The position numbers were made by a program, and so were the translations under genes. From NCBI GenBank assembly GCA_000434395.1, contig FR878777.1:41931-105930 (forward strand): a stretch of 64,000 nucleotides of DNA, in the 5' to 3' direction. This stretch comes from Clostridium sp. CAG:568. Its GTDB lineage: Bacteria; Bacillota_I; Bacilli_A; RFN20; CAG-288. Of the stretch, positions 1 through 8,687 are shown piece after piece. The notes beneath the pieces are model-generated. The model was not told the origin of the DNA, did not search any database, and was given only the letters and a program-made list of their open reading frames with translations. The stretch's first letter is position 1. Each line of letters opens with the position of its first letter.

Positions 1-932
1 GTAGTAAATTCAACATCAGCACGCTCAATTTTGGTCTTAGTACGAATAACATCTCTTGCGAAATAAAGCTTGAAATTCAAAGGACTTGGGCCTTTGTTGT
101 CTATTCTGGCCAAAGCTCCTAAAAACATTGATTCTCCGCTCTTCAAATTATCTTCCACAGCACTTACGGCAACATGAGGAATGATATATTTCAAGGTGCG
201 TCTTTCAACTTGGTTCAATATCGAATTAGGGTTAAAGATACCCGGAGTATCAAACAAGGTCGAATCCTTATCTAAAGGAATTTTTGTCAAAGTCAATCCT
301 TCAGTTCCAATTCTTTCAGAGGTGATGTTTCTTCCAGTTTCGTTGTCATAATTCATTAAGAAATTGTTTATCAATGTAGATTTTCCTACTTGTGAAGCTC
401 CGACGAAGAAAACATCTTTTCCATTTCTATAATGCTCAATGGCTGAGAAAAACTCATCGAAATTGAAAGACTGATAAGCTGAAACTAGAAGTATTCCTAC
501 GGGGTTAATACCTATTGCAGCAAGTCTTGCTTTAAACTTCTCGATGATGACATCATCTGGTAGGGTATTTGGAAGAATATCTCTTTTAGTAAAAATAGCA
601 AGAATATTTTTTCCTATAAAATCCGACAACCCTAGAACGATAGAGGCGTCAAAGGCAAAGGAGTCAAAAACATAGCAAAACAATGCTCCTTGGTCACGAG
701 CTTTCATCAAAAGCTGCGCAAAATCATAATCCAAAGTTTGATTTGTGCCTTGTGATGGGTGACGGAGGTCGAAACAGCGGTCACAAAGACCTTCATCATT
801 TCCTTCACGTTTCTTGGATACAAATCCAGCTTCAAATCTATCTTGGCTTTGAAGCAATGAGCCACATCCGTAACAACGTCTTATTTTGATTTCAGCCGTC
901 ATTCCTGACACTTTTTTGTAAGTAGAACGCAT
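1..932 (-). CDS. yqeH: Ribosome biogenesis GTPase YqeH (3' end outside window)
   Basis: Translated by hand; the reading frame is open from the ATG at 932 to the window edge, so about 310 residues are visible and the C-terminus is missing. The N-terminus has a CxxC...CxxC zinc finger (CYGC, then CDRC). The GTPase domain is circularly permuted as in YqeH/YlqF-type proteins: G4 (TKRD) comes first, then the P-loop GASQVGKST, then G3 (DTPG). YqeH of Bacillus is needed for 30S subunit assembly. The ribosome binding site GGAGG overlaps the end of yqeG and the start lies 3 nt beyond the yqeG stop, so the two genes are translationally linked. Confidence 0.93.
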   Translation of the reverse strand, partial: MRSTYKKVSGMTAEIKIRRCYGCGSLLQSQDRFEAGFVSKKREGNDEGLCDRCFDLRHPSQGTNQTLDYDFAQLLMKARDQGALFCYVFDSFAFDASIVLGLSDFIGKNILAIFTKRDILPNTLPDDVIIEKFKARLAAIGINPVGILLVSAYQSFNFDEFFSAIEHYRNGKDVFFVGASQVGKSTLINNFLMNYDNETGRNITSERIGTEGLTLTKIPLDKDSTLFDTPGIFNPNSILNQVERRTLKYIIPHVAVSAVEDNLKSGESMFLGALARIDNKGPSPLNFKLYFARDVIRTKTKIERADVEFT

Positions 933-935
933 AAG

Positions 936-1445
936 CTATTCCTCCTTTTTTATCGAGTTACCCAACTTTCCTTTTCGCATCAACTTTTTCCTAACGAACA
1001 TTTCACGAATTCTATTGAAATAAGTCCAAGGCATCTCTTTGTTAGATAATCTACTTGTTAGTATAAACTTAATTTGGCATTTTTCAGCCACCTGTTTGTC
1101 GGTAAATAGCTGATCTCCTACCATAACTGTTTTATTCTTATCTAACTTTCTCTCTTCTATAAAACTTTTCAATTTCTTCGGAGAAGGCTTTCTTGCATCG
1201 TAGACGTACCCATCAATATTGAGGTTAGTCACATATCTTTCAATACGTTTTTTCGTATTGTTGGATACTATAGCGACAAACAAGCCATTATTTTTCAATT
1301 CCTCAATCTTCTCTATAGTTCTTTTAGAAGCCTCCTTTGTCAAGGGTGGATCCAAAGTGTTATCTAAATCAAAGATAACAGCTTCAATGTCGTTATCTTT
1401 GAAAAAGGATATAGGAATCTCATATATACTCTCTGCGTTCCACAT
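936..1445 (-). CDS. yqeG: YqeG-family HAD phosphatase
   Basis: 169 residues, the usual length of the family. HAD motif I is FDLDNTLDP near residue 25 (two catalytic Asp), the second-motif region is VSNNT, and the late motif is VGDQLFTD. The family is described as a phosphatidylglycerophosphatase-like or general HAD phosphatase; the physiological substrate cannot be read from sequence. The start has an AAGGA-type ribosome binding site. The gene lies directly upstream of yqeH, the conserved Firmicutes arrangement. Confidence 0.88.
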   Translation of the reverse strand: MWNAESIYEIPISFFKDNDIEAVIFDLDNTLDPPLTKEASKRTIEKIEELKNNGLFVAIVSNNTKKRIERYVTNLNIDGYVYDARKPSPKKLKSFIEERKLDKNKTVMVGDQLFTDKQVAEKCQIKFILTSRLSNKEMPWTYFNRIREMFVRKKLMRKGKLGNSIKKEE

Positions 1446-1507
1446 CTCAATGTCCTTCCCTTAGAATAATAATATTTTACCTTAAACTATTCTACCCGTA
1501 AATATAA

Positions 1508-4171
1508 TTACTTTTTATTTTTATCACCTATTTCAGAATCGATGATATCGAAAAATGTAGGTTGATCCATAACATCATCTTTTTTAGACTTGGAGTTTTT
1601 TGAAGTGTCACAATAAGTCTTTGATGGTTTGATGACTTTAGTGTCATCATCTATGATGCCACCTTTCACATCTATTCCTAAGACTAACGAATTCTTTGTT
1701 TTGCTTTGAATATTTTCATTTCTGACCAATACACCTAAATCGCTACAGGTTATATTGGAAACTTCTAAAGAAACTGTTCCATCGCTCATCGATAGAAGAA
1801 TGTTGTTTATTTTTTGTCCATTCTTCTTGAGCATATCAACGCCAACAATCTTAGTATAAGAGCTCTTAGGAATTCTTACTGTTTGTGTCTTAGCCCCTAG
1901 TCTTTGAGTACTTGCAATACCAGAAGTGTTGATAACTACTGATTTTCTTTGTTCAAAGACAAATACTGCTTTTGAATCCTCGCCTTTGTCTAAAGAAAGG
2001 AGACAAGCCATATCGACTGGTTTGATAGGCTGATTCATCGCTTTGACACCCGCAGCTTGGAATGATACGACTGGAACTTCATTTTCATTAAACCTATTGC
2101 AATTTCCATCTTGAGCAATGACCAAAAGATCGGAATCCCCAGATGTAATTTGAGCACTTACTACTTCATCTTCCTTTGTTATTCCCATTATTCTCAAAGG
2201 CTTGTTGGTCAATTTTCCAGAAGTAATATCAGAAAGACTCACACGTTTAATTTTGGATAGCTTTGAAAGAAGGGTGACATATAAACCTTTCTTATATTCA
2301 CGAATGATATAAGCAGAAACAATCTTTTCATTTGAATCCATAGTTAAAACATTATTCAAATGTTTTCCTTCATCGTGCCATTTAGCATCAGGGATTTGCC
2401 AAACAGGGACTAAAATGTAGTTTCCTTTAGATGTGAATCCTAATAGATCATCATGAGTGGTCGCCTGCCTATTTAAAACGATTTGGTCACCTACTTTAAT
2501 GGTTGGCATGTCGTTTATAGGATCACCATTTATAGTGGACTGGTACGAACGCATGTTTGTTTTTTTGAAATAACCAGTCTTGGTCAATACTACCATGACA
2601 TCTTCTTTGGCTATCAAAGACTTTTGATCGACAGTTCCTTGCTGGACGACAGGTTCATCAGCTATCGTTGTCAATCTATCGGATTTAATAATTTCCAAAG
2701 CAGCATTCATCTCTTCAATGATGACATTGTTAAGCTCAGTTTTATCAGACAATATCTTCGTAAGCTTATCGATTCTAGAAACCAAATCTTTCTTTTCGTC
2801 TTCCAAGGCCACAATATCGATCTTTGTCAAAGAATAAAGGCGCATGTTTCCAATAGCATCAGCCTGTAATTCAGTAAAGCCGAATTTGTTCATCATATTT
2901 TCTTTGGCTTCTACTCTGGAATTAGATTTTCTTATGACTGCTATGACTTCATCTATGATTGATTTTGCTTTCAAAAGACCATTTATTATCTCTACTCTTG
3001 CGTTAAATTTGCTGAATTCAAAAGCAGATCTTTTTGTTATGACATCTTGTCTATGATCAATATAGGCATCGATTATGGCTAATAAAGATAATGTTCTAGG
3101 ATGACCCTTAACCAAGGCAAGCATGTTTGCAGCGAAAGTTGTTCTCAAGGCACCCTTCGATTGCAAATAGTTCAAGATTGCAGTAGGATCTGCACCTTTT
3201 TTAATATCTAAAACAATTCTAATATCACCGGCTGATTCATCTCTTATTTCAGTAATATTGTCCAAGCCTTCGTTGATTCTTCTGTTGTCTAGATCTTTGA
3301 CCATCTGTGCTTTTACAACACCATAAGGAATTTCTGTTATTATAATTTGGTTAGTATCCTTATCGATCGTGGCTCTTGAATAAATATAAAATGTAGCTTG
3401 ACCCGTTCTATAAAGCTTTGCTATCGCAGCTTTGTCATCAATGATACCACCAGTTGGAAAATCCGGGCCTTTTACTATATTCATCAAATCATCAACAGGG
3501 CAAGAAGGATGCTTAAGTCTATAGATTACAGCATTTACAACTTCTGTAGGGTTGTGAGTAGGTATATTTGTAGAATTACCTATGGCAATGCCGCTAGCTC
3601 CGTTGATTAAAAGGTTAGGAAATTCGGCAGGTAAAACGACAGGCTCCACTGCCGAATCATCGTAAGTCAAAGTCATATCGACGGTGTCTTCGTCGATATC
3701 TTTACACAAAAGTGAGGAGGCTTCGCTCAATTTTGACTCTGTGTAACGGTAAGCTGCAGGATCATCGTTATCGATGTCTCCATTATTTCCCTGGAAAATG
3801 AGAAGTGGAACACGCATTTTCCAGGATTGAGAAAGTCTGACCATTGCATCGTATACTGAGGAGTCGCCGTGTGGATGATAATGTCCTAAGACATCACCGA
3901 CAGTCTTTGCACATTTCACAGTCTTTTTATTGAATGTGATTCCGGATTTCCACATATCGAAAATAATTCTTCTATGGACTGGTTTTAGACCATCTCTAAC
4001 ATCTGGAATTGCACGATCGGTTAGGACCATCTTAGCGTAACGATTAAAACAATCGGATAATATGGTCGGAAAATCCTCTTCTTCCAATTTATTTTCGTTA
4101 AGACCTTCGGTGATCATCTTAGGGTTCTTTTTGATACCACCAGTTCTCATTCTTTTTTTCTTGTCAGCCAT
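1508..4171 (-). CDS. parC: DNA topoisomerase IV subunit A
   Basis: 887 residues. Type IIA topoisomerase A subunit: the N-terminal winged helix contains AAYRYTE with the catalytic tyrosine that forms the DNA-protein link, preceded by the quinolone-region stretch HPHGDSSVYDAMVRLSQ. A coiled coil and C-terminal beta-pinwheel repeats follow. No clear GyrA box (QRRGGKG-like) was seen in the C-terminal domain, which favours ParC over GyrA. It sits 10 nt behind parE, with plsY divergent upstream, the same arrangement as parEC in Bacillus. With ParE it decatenates chromosomes using ATP. Confidence 0.9.
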   Translation of the reverse strand: MADKKKRMRTGGIKKNPKMITEGLNENKLEEEDFPTILSDCFNRYAKMVLTDRAIPDVRDGLKPVHRRIIFDMWKSGITFNKKTVKCAKTVGDVLGHYHPHGDSSVYDAMVRLSQSWKMRVPLLIFQGNNGDIDNDDPAAYRYTESKLSEASSLLCKDIDEDTVDMTLTYDDSAVEPVVLPAEFPNLLINGASGIAIGNSTNIPTHNPTEVVNAVIYRLKHPSCPVDDLMNIVKGPDFPTGGIIDDKAAIAKLYRTGQATFYIYSRATIDKDTNQIIITEIPYGVVKAQMVKDLDNRRINEGLDNITEIRDESAGDIRIVLDIKKGADPTAILNYLQSKGALRTTFAANMLALVKGHPRTLSLLAIIDAYIDHRQDVITKRSAFEFSKFNARVEIINGLLKAKSIIDEVIAVIRKSNSRVEAKENMMNKFGFTELQADAIGNMRLYSLTKIDIVALEDEKKDLVSRIDKLTKILSDKTELNNVIIEEMNAALEIIKSDRLTTIADEPVVQQGTVDQKSLIAKEDVMVVLTKTGYFKKTNMRSYQSTINGDPINDMPTIKVGDQIVLNRQATTHDDLLGFTSKGNYILVPVWQIPDAKWHDEGKHLNNVLTMDSNEKIVSAYIIREYKKGLYVTLLSKLSKIKRVSLSDITSGKLTNKPLRIMGITKEDEVVSAQITSGDSDLLVIAQDGNCNRFNENEVPVVSFQAAGVKAMNQPIKPVDMACLLSLDKGEDSKAVFVFEQRKSVVINTSGIASTQRLGAKTQTVRIPKSSYTKIVGVDMLKKNGQKINNILLSMSDGTVSLEVSNITCSDLGVLVRNENIQSKTKNSLVLGIDVKGGIIDDDTKVIKPSKTYCDTSKNSKSKKDDVMDQPTFFDIIDSEIGDKNKK

Positions 4172-4181
4172 TTTTCACCTC

Positions 4182-6182
4182 TCAATCATTATTGTCTGAA
4201 TCTTCGCTATCGCTTTGTTTATTTTTAGCTTCTTCGAATTCTTGCCCTTTTTTTAATCTTTCAAAGAAGTCAGCCTTATATCCAAAATCGATATTTGATT
4301 GAATCCATTCCTTACGACGATCCGAATCTTTTCCCATGAACAAACGTACATGATCTGCACATTCATCTCTTTCGTTTTCACTAGTGACTACTTTTAATAA
4401 TTTTCTAAAAGGAGGGTTCATAGTAGTGGTTGAAAGTTGCTCAGGGCTCATTTCACCCAATCCTTTATAACGACTTACGTCATATCCTTTTCCAATTTTC
4501 TTTCTAGCTTCATCTAATTGGGCATCATCCCAACAATAGATCTCATGATTATCTTTATAGACTCTATATAAAGGAGGGCATGCGACATAAACATGGCCGG
4601 ATTCAACCAATGGACGCATATGTTCATAGAAGAAGGCTAATAGCAAGTTTCTAATATGGAATCCATCGTCATCAGCATCGGTCATGATTATGACTTTTCC
4701 ATAATGAATATTCTTTAAATTGAAATTGTCGTCATATCCAGCTCCGATCGTATTTATTAAATCAGCCAATTCTTTATTATCCAATAAAGAATCAGCGTCT
4801 GCTACATCGACGGTGTTCTTTGGCTTTCCACGCAAAGGAAGAATTCCTTGATGAATTCTATCTCTGGCATTTTTTGCAGAGCCACCGGCGGAATTTCCTT
4901 CGACTATGAACAATTCATTGGATTTATAGTCTTTAGATGCTGGAGGTGCCAATTTTCCTGAAAGCATCGAAGCTTTAATTCCACTTTTGAATTTGTTTCT
5001 TTCCTTTTCTCTAGCTTCAGCCGCCTTTTGACGAGCTTCTCTACTCTCCAAAGCCTTTTCTATGACATCGCTAGCTTCCTGGGAATGCTCCTCTAGATAA
5101 TGTCCTAAGAAATTTTCAACGACTGAATCTACCGCTGGTAGGGCTTGTTTGGTTCCAAGCTTCGATTTAGTCTGTCCTTCGAATTGAAGAATTGTTTCCG
5201 GAACCCAAACCGAGATGATTGCACACATTCCTTCCCTTATGTCATCACCATCTAAATTTACATTACCTCTTCCTAAAAGCTTATGAGACGAGGCAAATGC
5301 ATTATATGAAGAAGTTATCGCTTTTTTAAATCCGGCTTCGTGGTGACCACCTTCTGGTGTTCTAACACCATTAGCAAAAGAATAGATTCGTTGACTATAT
5401 TCATCCTTAAACCATCCGAAAACTACTTCGACTCTAATAGTATCAGCTGATCCTTCGATGGTTATTGCTGGAACTAGAGGGGTTTTGGTGGCATTTCTTC
5501 TTTGGAAGAATTCCTTCAACCCTTCCTTATAGAAGAATGTCGCACTTTCATTAGTTCTATTATCCTTCAAAACAAAAGTAACGCCTTTGGTAAGACAAGC
5601 TTGGTCATCCATGTGAGCAGCAACTGTATCGTAATTGAAATTAACATCATCAAAAATAGTGGGATCAGGTTTGAAAGTAACTACTGTTCCTCTTCTATCA
5701 GTCTTACCGACTAATTTTGTAGGTGTTTCTTTAGAGCCGCCCTCGCTATATCGAATCATATGCTCTGTTCCATCTCTAAAAGAATGTATTTCCATAAAGG
5801 TGGACAAAGCATTTACTACAGCACCACCGACACCGTGCAAACCACCTGCTGTTTTATAGTTGTCTTCATTGAACTTTCCACCTCCGTGCAAAGTTCTATA
5901 TACGATGTCAAAACCCGACACTCCTTCTTTTTTGTTCATGTCCCAAGGCACACCACGACCTTCATCCGATACAGTTACGCTGCCGTCAGCGTTTAAATCT
6001 ACTTCTATTTTCTTTCCAAATCCAGCGTTGGCTTCATCGACTGCATTGTCTAAGATTTCCCATATTAAATGATGTAATCCGGTAACATCTGTAGTACCGA
6101 TATACATACCAGGCCTATCTCTGACAGGTTGCAAGCCTTTCAAAATCTTTAGATTGTTGGCATCGTATTTTTTGTTTTCCAT
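4182..6182 (-). CDS. parE: DNA topoisomerase IV subunit B
   Basis: 666 residues. GHKL ATPase domain: N-box ILDNAVDEANAG, then DEGRGVPWD and the glycine-rich LHGVGGAVVNAL; QTKSKLGT carries the lysine that contacts ATP. TOPRIM domain: EGNSAGGSAKNARD and the metal-binding MTDADDDG. The C-terminus is acidic and disordered. It partners ParC, encoded 10 nt downstream. The start follows a GAGGGG ribosome binding site. Distinguishing ParE from GyrB rests mainly on synteny with parC and plsY. Confidence 0.9.
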   Translation of the reverse strand: MENKKYDANNLKILKGLQPVRDRPGMYIGTTDVTGLHHLIWEILDNAVDEANAGFGKKIEVDLNADGSVTVSDEGRGVPWDMNKKEGVSGFDIVYRTLHGGGKFNEDNYKTAGGLHGVGGAVVNALSTFMEIHSFRDGTEHMIRYSEGGSKETPTKLVGKTDRRGTVVTFKPDPTIFDDVNFNYDTVAAHMDDQACLTKGVTFVLKDNRTNESATFFYKEGLKEFFQRRNATKTPLVPAITIEGSADTIRVEVVFGWFKDEYSQRIYSFANGVRTPEGGHHEAGFKKAITSSYNAFASSHKLLGRGNVNLDGDDIREGMCAIISVWVPETILQFEGQTKSKLGTKQALPAVDSVVENFLGHYLEEHSQEASDVIEKALESREARQKAAEAREKERNKFKSGIKASMLSGKLAPPASKDYKSNELFIVEGNSAGGSAKNARDRIHQGILPLRGKPKNTVDVADADSLLDNKELADLINTIGAGYDDNFNLKNIHYGKVIIMTDADDDGFHIRNLLLAFFYEHMRPLVESGHVYVACPPLYRVYKDNHEIYCWDDAQLDEARKKIGKGYDVSRYKGLGEMSPEQLSTTTMNPPFRKLLKVVTSENERDECADHVRLFMGKDSDRRKEWIQSNIDFGYKADFFERLKKGQEFEEAKNKQSDSEDSDNND

Positions 6183-6301
6183 ATTACGCCCCTCTAACTA
6201 ATCTCTAAATTTTAACTTTTTTTAAATGGTTTATAAAGTCAAAAAAGATTAAAACCCTCAATGTGTAGTATTATTCTATAGTCAATTTGAAGGAGATTTT
6301 T

Positions 6302-7075
6302 ATGGAAATAACTTGGGCTATTGTTTCATGCATTATATTTGCGGTATTTGGTTATTTAATCGGTTCCATTCCTAACGCTGTAATAATAGGAAAGATACAT
6401 CATGTCGACATAACTAAAATTGGAAGTGGAAATCCTGGTGGAACAAATGTTTGGAGAGAATTTGGCTGGAAATGGGGTGTAGGATGTATGATTCTAGACT
6501 TTATGAAGGGATTTATTCCATCATTAATTGTATTGCTACTAACCTCTTTTATTCCTCAATTTAGAGATGGAACCATTTCCCAAATGTCTTTTATGGGATA
6601 CGACCACTTAAATCTTTATACGATTTTGACCGGTGCTATGGCAATGATCGGCCATGCATTCCCAATTTTCTTCCATTTCAAAGGTGGAAAGAATGTCATG
6701 GTCACTTGTGGATTCATCGGCGCTACATGTCCTTTAATGATGGGAATAGCTGTAGCTATGTTTGTTACATTCGAATTGATTTCTCATAAGATTTCGGTTG
6801 GCTCATTGGCAGCTGCAGCTACAGTCTTCCTATATTCCTTAGTTTGTTTAATCATCTCTTTAGCAATTCCGTCTTTAAATGAAAACTATATGATTGGAGG
6901 ATGGTACTTCACAGATAAAATTTACTTCTTGACCGATTGGATATATGGTCTAGTATTGGTCTTAGAGGCCTTGTTCGTCGTCTTCAGACATAAATCTAAT
7001 ATTAAAAAATTAGCCAAACATGAGGAGAAGAACTTTGATCCCAACTCTCATGAGTTCGACCAGAAAAGTAATTAA
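6302..7075 (+). CDS. plsY: Acyl-phosphate glycerol-3-phosphate acyltransferase PlsY
   Basis: Integral membrane enzyme that transfers an acyl group from acyl-phosphate to glycerol-3-phosphate, the first step of phospholipid synthesis. Signature loops are present: GSGNPGGTNVWREFG, and HAFPIFFHFKGGKNV with the conserved GGK. Several hydrophobic segments span the protein. I set the start at the ATG at 6302 because AAGGAG (6290-6295) lies 6 nt upstream; a longer frame from the TTG at 6287 would include that ribosome binding site. At 257 residues it is longer than the usual ~200, mainly from extra loop sequence around residues 85-100 and 185-215. Divergent from parE, as in Bacillus. Confidence 0.93.
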   Translation: MEITWAIVSCIIFAVFGYLIGSIPNAVIIGKIHHVDITKIGSGNPGGTNVWREFGWKWGVGCMILDFMKGFIPSLIVLLLTSFIPQFRDGTISQMSFMGYDHLNLYTILTGAMAMIGHAFPIFFHFKGGKNVMVTCGFIGATCPLMMGIAVAMFVTFELISHKISVGSLAAAATVFLYSLVCLIISLAIPSLNENYMIGGWYFTDKIYFLTDWIYGLVLVLEALFVVFRHKSNIKKLAKHEEKNFDPNSHEFDQKSN

Positions 7076-7099
7076 AGAAAAATAATTAGTAAACTAAAA

Positions 7100-7125
7100 A
7101 ACCTGCCACTTGGCAGGTTCTTTTA
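7100..7125. terminator. Bidirectional terminator between plsY and yneF
   Basis: Nine-pair stem AACCTGCCA/TGGCAGGTT (7100-7119) with an A-rich run on its left and a T-rich run on its right, so it can stop transcripts arriving from either side. It lies between the 3' ends of the convergent plsY and yneF genes and touches the end of yneF. Confidence 0.85.
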
Positions 7126-7389
7126 TTTCTTCTTCTTTTTCTTGCTCATTCCAGCGTAAGGATTATAGTTTGGAGATTTGGCATCGTTCATAGCTTTCAT
7201 AGCTCTTTCTACATCAGCTTCTGAAGGAGTTCTTCCAGTAGCTCTTAACAATGCACGAACTTGATCCTTGTTGATTGGAGGATTCTTTTTCAATTCGCGT
7301 TTTGTTATAAATCTAAACACAAAGAATCCACCGATCAAGCCCACTAGAAAGCAAGCGATTGAAATTCCAGCAACTGCTCCGCCGTTCAT
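7123..7389 (-). CDS. yneF: YneF family (UPF0154) single-span membrane protein
   Basis: 88 residues. One N-terminal membrane helix (about residues 5-27, ending FFVFRF), then a basic patch and KKNPPINKDQVRALLRATGRTPSEADVERAM, which matches the family pattern of KKNPPI followed by a short helix with GRTPSE. The C-terminus ends in a polylysine run. The molecular function of the family is not established. Last gene of the rpmG-efp-yneF cluster on the minus strand. Confidence 0.8.
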   Translation of the reverse strand: MNGGAVAGISIACFLVGLIGGFFVFRFITKRELKKNPPINKDQVRALLRATGRTPSEADVERAMKAMNDAKSPNYNPYAGMSKKKKKK

Positions 7390-7401
7390 GCTTTTTAACC
7401 T

Positions 7402-7986
7402 TTACTTAGTTCCGGTCTCAGCACGGGAATCATAGGCACCAGTATCGGTACGGATGATAACTTTCTCACCATTCTTTACGAAGAGAGGAACCTTGATTTG
7501 ATATCCAGTCTCTAAGGTAGCGGGCTTCATGGCACGGTTGACGGTATCACCGGCAACAGCATTGTCATCAGTTTCAACAATTCTCAAAACAACCTTGGCA
7601 GGCAAAGCTATTCCAAGAATCTCACCACGGAAGTAAGTGATGGTAACATCTGCTTCAGGGGCGAGGAAGTTCAATTCATGTGAAATTCTTTCATGAGGAA
7701 TTTGAACTTGGTCATAAGTATCCTTATCCATGAAATATCCAAAGTTTTCATCGGAATAAAGGAATTGCATAGTCTTCTTTTCAAGATAAGCCAATTCAAC
7801 ACGGTCTCCACCGAAGAACATAACTTCTTCGATAGCTCCAGATCTGAGGTTTTGGACTTTCATCTTGACTTTCATCTTGGCCATAGCGGTCTTGTTTCTG
7901 TTGATATCGAGAACGCTATAGAGTTGATTCTCATGAATATAGACTTTTCCAGGTCCAAGTTCAGTAACGTTTACCAATTCTGCCAT
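7402..7986 (-). CDS. efp: Elongation factor P
   Basis: 194 residues with the three-domain EF-P layout; the C-terminal signature GDTVNRAMKPATLETG is clear. EF-P binds stalled ribosomes and promotes peptide bond formation at polyproline stretches. The domain I loop that normally carries a modified lysine or arginine in PGKG/PGRG context reads NKTAMAK here (residues 31-37), placing methionine 35 at the tip by my hand alignment. The gene lies between rpmG and yneF on the minus strand. Confidence 0.95.
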   Translation of the reverse strand: MAELVNVTELGPGKVYIHENQLYSVLDINRNKTAMAKMKVKMKVQNLRSGAIEEVMFFGGDRVELAYLEKKTMQFLYSDENFGYFMDKDTYDQVQIPHERISHELNFLAPEADVTITYFRGEILGIALPAKVVLRIVETDDNAVAGDTVNRAMKPATLETGYQIKVPLFVKNGEKVIIRTDTGAYDSRAETGTK

Positions 7987-7999
7987 TTTCTAATCCTCT

Positions 8000-8158
8000 T
8001 TACTTCTTCTCTACATGCTCTGTCTTAGCATTGCACTTGCGACAAAATTTGTTCTTCTTTATACGCTCAGGTGTGCTCTTCTTGTTCTTTGTGGAGATGT
8101 AGTTCTCGTTCTTGCATTTGCTGCAAACCAATGTGATTTCTGTTCTTGCTTCTGCCAT
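8000..8158 (-). CDS. rpmG: 50S ribosomal protein L33
   Basis: Translated by hand; 52 residues, starting MAEARTEITLVCSKCKNENY and ending KTEHVEKK. This is the zinc-binding (C+) form of L33 with two CxxC pairs (CSKC and CRKC). The ATG at 8158 follows a GGAGG motif. It is only 13 nt from the efp start and is probably co-transcribed with it. Confidence 0.93.
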   Translation of the reverse strand: MAEARTEITLVCSKCKNENYISTKNKKSTPERIKKNKFCRKCNAKTEHVEKK

Positions 8159-8255
8159 TTTAAAAATATCCTCCAAATAAGGCTATATTATTTTACTATC
8201 TATTTTTTCTTAATCAAGTAATGTAAAGCTTATTTTGTCATAGTTTTAGAAATTT

Positions 8256-8553
8256 TTTCATAAAAAAAGCCCCCATAAGGGAGCTGGTCCACACAATCCA
8301 AACAGCTTTTCATCTCTTCTCTCTTACAATCACAATGGACACATTTATTCAGTCTAGTGCTTTAGCACTTTGAGAGTCTACCGAATACCTTTTGTGAAGT
8401 TGAGACTACTTCGCCTTGATTTTTTTCTTTTAGTTTAATGACCACCTTAGGGAACTTTTTGAATCACATCGATCCTATGATGATTTTGTAAATCATAGAA
8501 CCTAGAGTTTCGTATCTTATTCTTCAAGAAGGGTTCCAGGCTTCCCCCTCTTC
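8256..8553 (-). ncRNA. Candidate structured RNA gene, family not recognised
   Basis: The 8159-8687 interval has no coding frame of note but looks like an RNA gene on the minus strand. Its proposed 5' end near 8553 follows a -10-like TTAAAT (8561-8566) and a weak -35 TTGCAT (8584-8589) at 17 nt spacing. The 3' end is a terminator (8262-8285). The 5' segment GGGGGAAGCCUGG can pair with the 3' segment CCAGCUCCC, closing a long domain, and internal hairpins are visible (GGAACC/GGUUC, AUGAUUU/AAAUCAU, GAAGU/ACUUC, GUGC/GCAC). I found no tmRNA TUCGA arm, RNase P core word or SRP tip. An rpmG leader is an alternative. Confidence 0.5.
8262..8285 (-). terminator. Intrinsic terminator of the 8.3-8.55 kb RNA
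   Basis: Read on the minus strand, AGCTCCC and GGGGGCT form a seven-pair stem with one G-T pair and a TTAT loop, followed by seven T. The left arm overlaps the segment that can also pair with the 5' end of the RNA. Confidence 0.8.
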
Positions 8554-8583
8554 GATTATTATTTAATCAAAAAGAAATCATTT

Positions 8584-8643
8584 ATGCAACCGCTTTCTTC
8601 ATTTAATAGCAAAATAATTTATAAATTTTGGAAGCGGTTGCAA
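8584..8643. promoter_or_regulatory. Pair of inverted cre-like (CcpA) sites
   Basis: TTGCAACCGCTTCCA on the minus strand (8629-8643) matches the published Bacillus cre consensus WTGNAANCGNWWNCA at every fixed position. ATGCAACCGCTTTCT on the plus strand (8584-8598) matches all but the last base. The two form a 10 bp inverted repeat with 36 nt between the arms. The first overlaps the proposed -35 of the downstream RNA gene. A LacI-family repressor other than CcpA could also use such sites. Confidence 0.5.
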
Positions 8644-8687
8644 GAAAACTTAATATATTGAGTTTTTTCTACTTTTTAATCTTTAAT

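Noticed and set aside
683..889. Plus-strand 68-codon frame
   Set aside because: It lies antisense to yqeH, whose zinc finger and G domain are clear on the other strand.
1508..6182. Gyrase (gyrBA) in place of topoisomerase IV
   Set aside because: No GyrA box in the C-terminal domain, and the plsY-parE-parC arrangement matches Bacillus; still not absolutely decisive.
8256..8553. tmRNA assignment
   Set aside because: End pairing and length are suggestive, but there is no GGUUCGA-type T arm, no CCA end and no tag reading frame ending in Ala-Ala.
8256..8553. T-box or other riboswitch controlling rpmG
   Set aside because: No T-box word (AGGGUGGNACCGCG) and no recognised aptamer core; the terminator lies about 100 nt ahead of rpmG, so a leader role stays possible but unsupported.
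8586..8641. 10 bp inverted repeat as a terminator of the glycerate kinase gene
   Set aside because: The arms are 36 nt apart and no T run follows on either strand; operator sites fit better.
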